Assembly: GCA_927911235.1 (NCBI GenBank)
Contig: CAKMOY010000174.1
Coordinates: 1 to 6,143, forward strand
DNA from: an uncultured Moraxella sp.
GTDB lineage: Bacteria > Pseudomonadota > Gammaproteobacteria > Pseudomonadales > Moraxellaceae
Direction of reading: 5' to 3'
DNA: 6,143 nt
Positions within the stretch are counted from its first letter, which is position 1; each line of letters begins with the position of its first letter. Position numbers and translations under genes: made by a program. The notes under the pieces were generated by a model, which had not been told where the DNA came from, made no database searches, and saw nothing but the letters and a program-made list of their open reading frames with translations. Shown piece by piece: positions 5,273 through 6,143 of this stretch.

Positions 5273-6143
5273 TTTCTGTTCCTGTAGAGGTTTGGTAGCT
5301 TCCTTGATTAGTAGAATGCTTAGTAGATTGAGACATTGAATTTGTAATACTACTAGCATATGGTTCAGGGAACGTATCTGTATTTTCGTGTTCTAACAAC
5401 TCACGAATACGAGCATAGCACACGATAGCTTCCGGGATGTCGATGATTACGAATATGGCCATGAGCATGCTCAATAGGATGAGGTTTGCATACTCGATAA
5501 CAGCCATGATATCACCAACTTGTAGGGAGCCCATGCTGACATTGTAGCCGCCGAACCAGAGAATAGCTACGGTACTCATATTAAATAGAATGAGTATCGT
5601 CGGTAACCCGATGGCAAAGGTTTGACGCAGTTTTTTGTTCAGTCGGGCAGACTCTGTAAAAATAACAATTTCCTTATCGTTTTCGTAGGTTCTCCTGTTG
5701 AAAGCTCTGATAACAGGCATACCTACGATGTGATCTCGGACTAGATCAGTAATATCATCTAGCTTTAATTGTATAGCTTTGATAATTGGCAAGGCGCGAC
5801 TTTCAATAAAGATAATGGTAAGTATCATGCAAGCCATAACGGCAAGGATGACGAGACCTAGTTGCCAGCTCTTATAGAAGGTAAGTCCTAGACCGACGCA
5901 AATCATGAGTGGCATAGGGAGGATCATATTTAAACCTTCCCCGAGAACAGATTGAATTTTTTCTACGTCCCTGCTTGTGCGCATCAAGATGGTGCCGGTA
6001 CCAAAATGTGTGAAGTCGCGGAGTGAAAAGTATTGTAGTGCTTTCACTAGATCGTCACGCAATACCTTGCCTACAGATGCTGAAATATGAGCACTCATAG
6101 CAACGCCTAGAATAGCGGATAGGACGGTTAGTAGTGCCACAAC
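5223..6143 (-). CDS. ABC exporter membrane domain, truncated at both ends
   Basis: The frame is open at the right edge, so the N-terminus is off-window; residues here count from GTG 6140. It matches the membrane half of a multidrug or lipid-type ABC exporter (MsbA/LmrA-like fold). Features: FGTGTILMRTSRDVEKIQ (46-63), the usual segment at the coupling-helix region; a transmembrane pair at ~72-112; VRAF-like PVIRAFNRR (142-150), a family hallmark; and further membrane segments at ~175-196 and ~213-235. The domain ends near ARIRELL (243-249), where exporters normally pass to the ATPase domain. Instead there is a Ser/Thr/Asn/Gln-rich linker, an Ala-Thr run made by the hexamer repeat, and a TAA at 5223-5225. 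There is no Walker A, signature or Walker B motif, so it cannot work alone. Sequence style suggests a Negativicutes (Veillonella-like) source, inferred only. It is likely one side of a chimeric join. Confidence 0.8.
   Translation of the reverse strand, partial: VVALLTVLSAILGVAMSAHISASVGKVLRDDLVKALQYFSLRDFTHFGTGTILMRTSRDVEKIQSVLGEGLNMILPMPLMICVGLGLTFYKSWQLGLVILAVMACMILTIIFIESRALPIIKAIQLKLDDITDLVRDHIVGMPVIRAFNRRTYENDKEIVIFTESARLNKKLRQTFAIGLPTILILFNMSTVAILWFGGYNVSMGSLQVGDIMAVIEYANLILLSMLMAIFVIIDIPEAIVCYARIRELLEHENTDTFPEPYASSITNSMSQSTKHSTNQGSYQTSTGTETATTTATATATATAKG
5231..5272. repeat. TTGCGG hexanucleotide tandem repeat
   Basis: Seven units in a row: five perfect TTGCGG (5231-5260), one TTGTGG (5261-5266), one TTGCGG (5267-5272). 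On the minus strand it reads Gln-Pro in one frame and Ala-Thr in another, and both frames are open. Unit gain or loss would not change frame. It marks the boundary between two kinds of DNA. Confidence 0.9.

Noticed and set aside
5273..5359. Upstream extension of the Gln-Pro frame to a start at 5359
   Set aside because: It overlaps the ABC exporter linker in another frame and lies on the other side of the suspected join, so it is not a credible N-terminus.

Overview
The window looks like one end of a small integrated phage-type element in an AT-rich gammaproteobacterium, most likely a Moraxella-like member of the Moraxellaceae. This is inferred from the DusB sequence, base composition and gene style; no search was run. 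The last ~0.9 kb appears to come from a different kind of bacterium: it encodes a Firmicutes/Negativicutes-type ABC exporter. The change occurs at a TTGCGG hexanucleotide repeat.

Layout. 1-214 (-): the 5' end of an IS5-like transposase and a probable IS end. 250-1059 (+): an unrecognised protein with an acidic middle and a basic tail, broken by three frameshifts. 1111-1145: a hairpin between convergent genes. 1168-1968 (-): a Bro-N antirepressor-like protein, also frameshifted. 1969-2260 (-): no protein gene, but dense RNA signals. These are three terminators, a promoter, a three-way-junction RNA that resembles the phage C4 antisense RNA in design, and an upstream short RNA that repeats the antirepressor leader's C4-binding sequence. 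2261-3874 (-): an intact tyrosine recombinase with an unusual ~175-residue extension after its catalytic tyrosine. 3875-4094: AT-rich, with palindromes and direct repeats around the likely integrase promoter. 4095-5091 (+): dusB (tRNA-dihydrouridine synthase) with two one-base deletions. 5096-5272 (-): the C-terminal end of an unrecognised Pro/Gln-rich protein, running into the hexamer repeat. 5223-6143 (-): an ABC exporter membrane domain without its ATPase domain.

How the parts may work together. The integrase beside the 5' end of dusB suggests insertion near that gene. The antirepressor would switch the element from dormancy to lytic growth. The RNA region upstream can fold so that a hairpin loop and its flank match the antirepressor leader in two patches, one of them touching its Shine-Dalgarno. 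This is how C4 RNA silences ant in P1/P7-type phages. The second, upstream copy of the target could act as a decoy for C4. That last step is inference and is the most novel point here.

Quality warning. Every frameshift in the left part can be repaired by restoring deleted bases, mostly in homopolymers, and none needs an insertion removed. Consensus error is therefore a serious alternative to true gene decay, although the integrase is intact. The joining of two unrelated DNA types at a short tandem repeat also suggests a chimeric contig.
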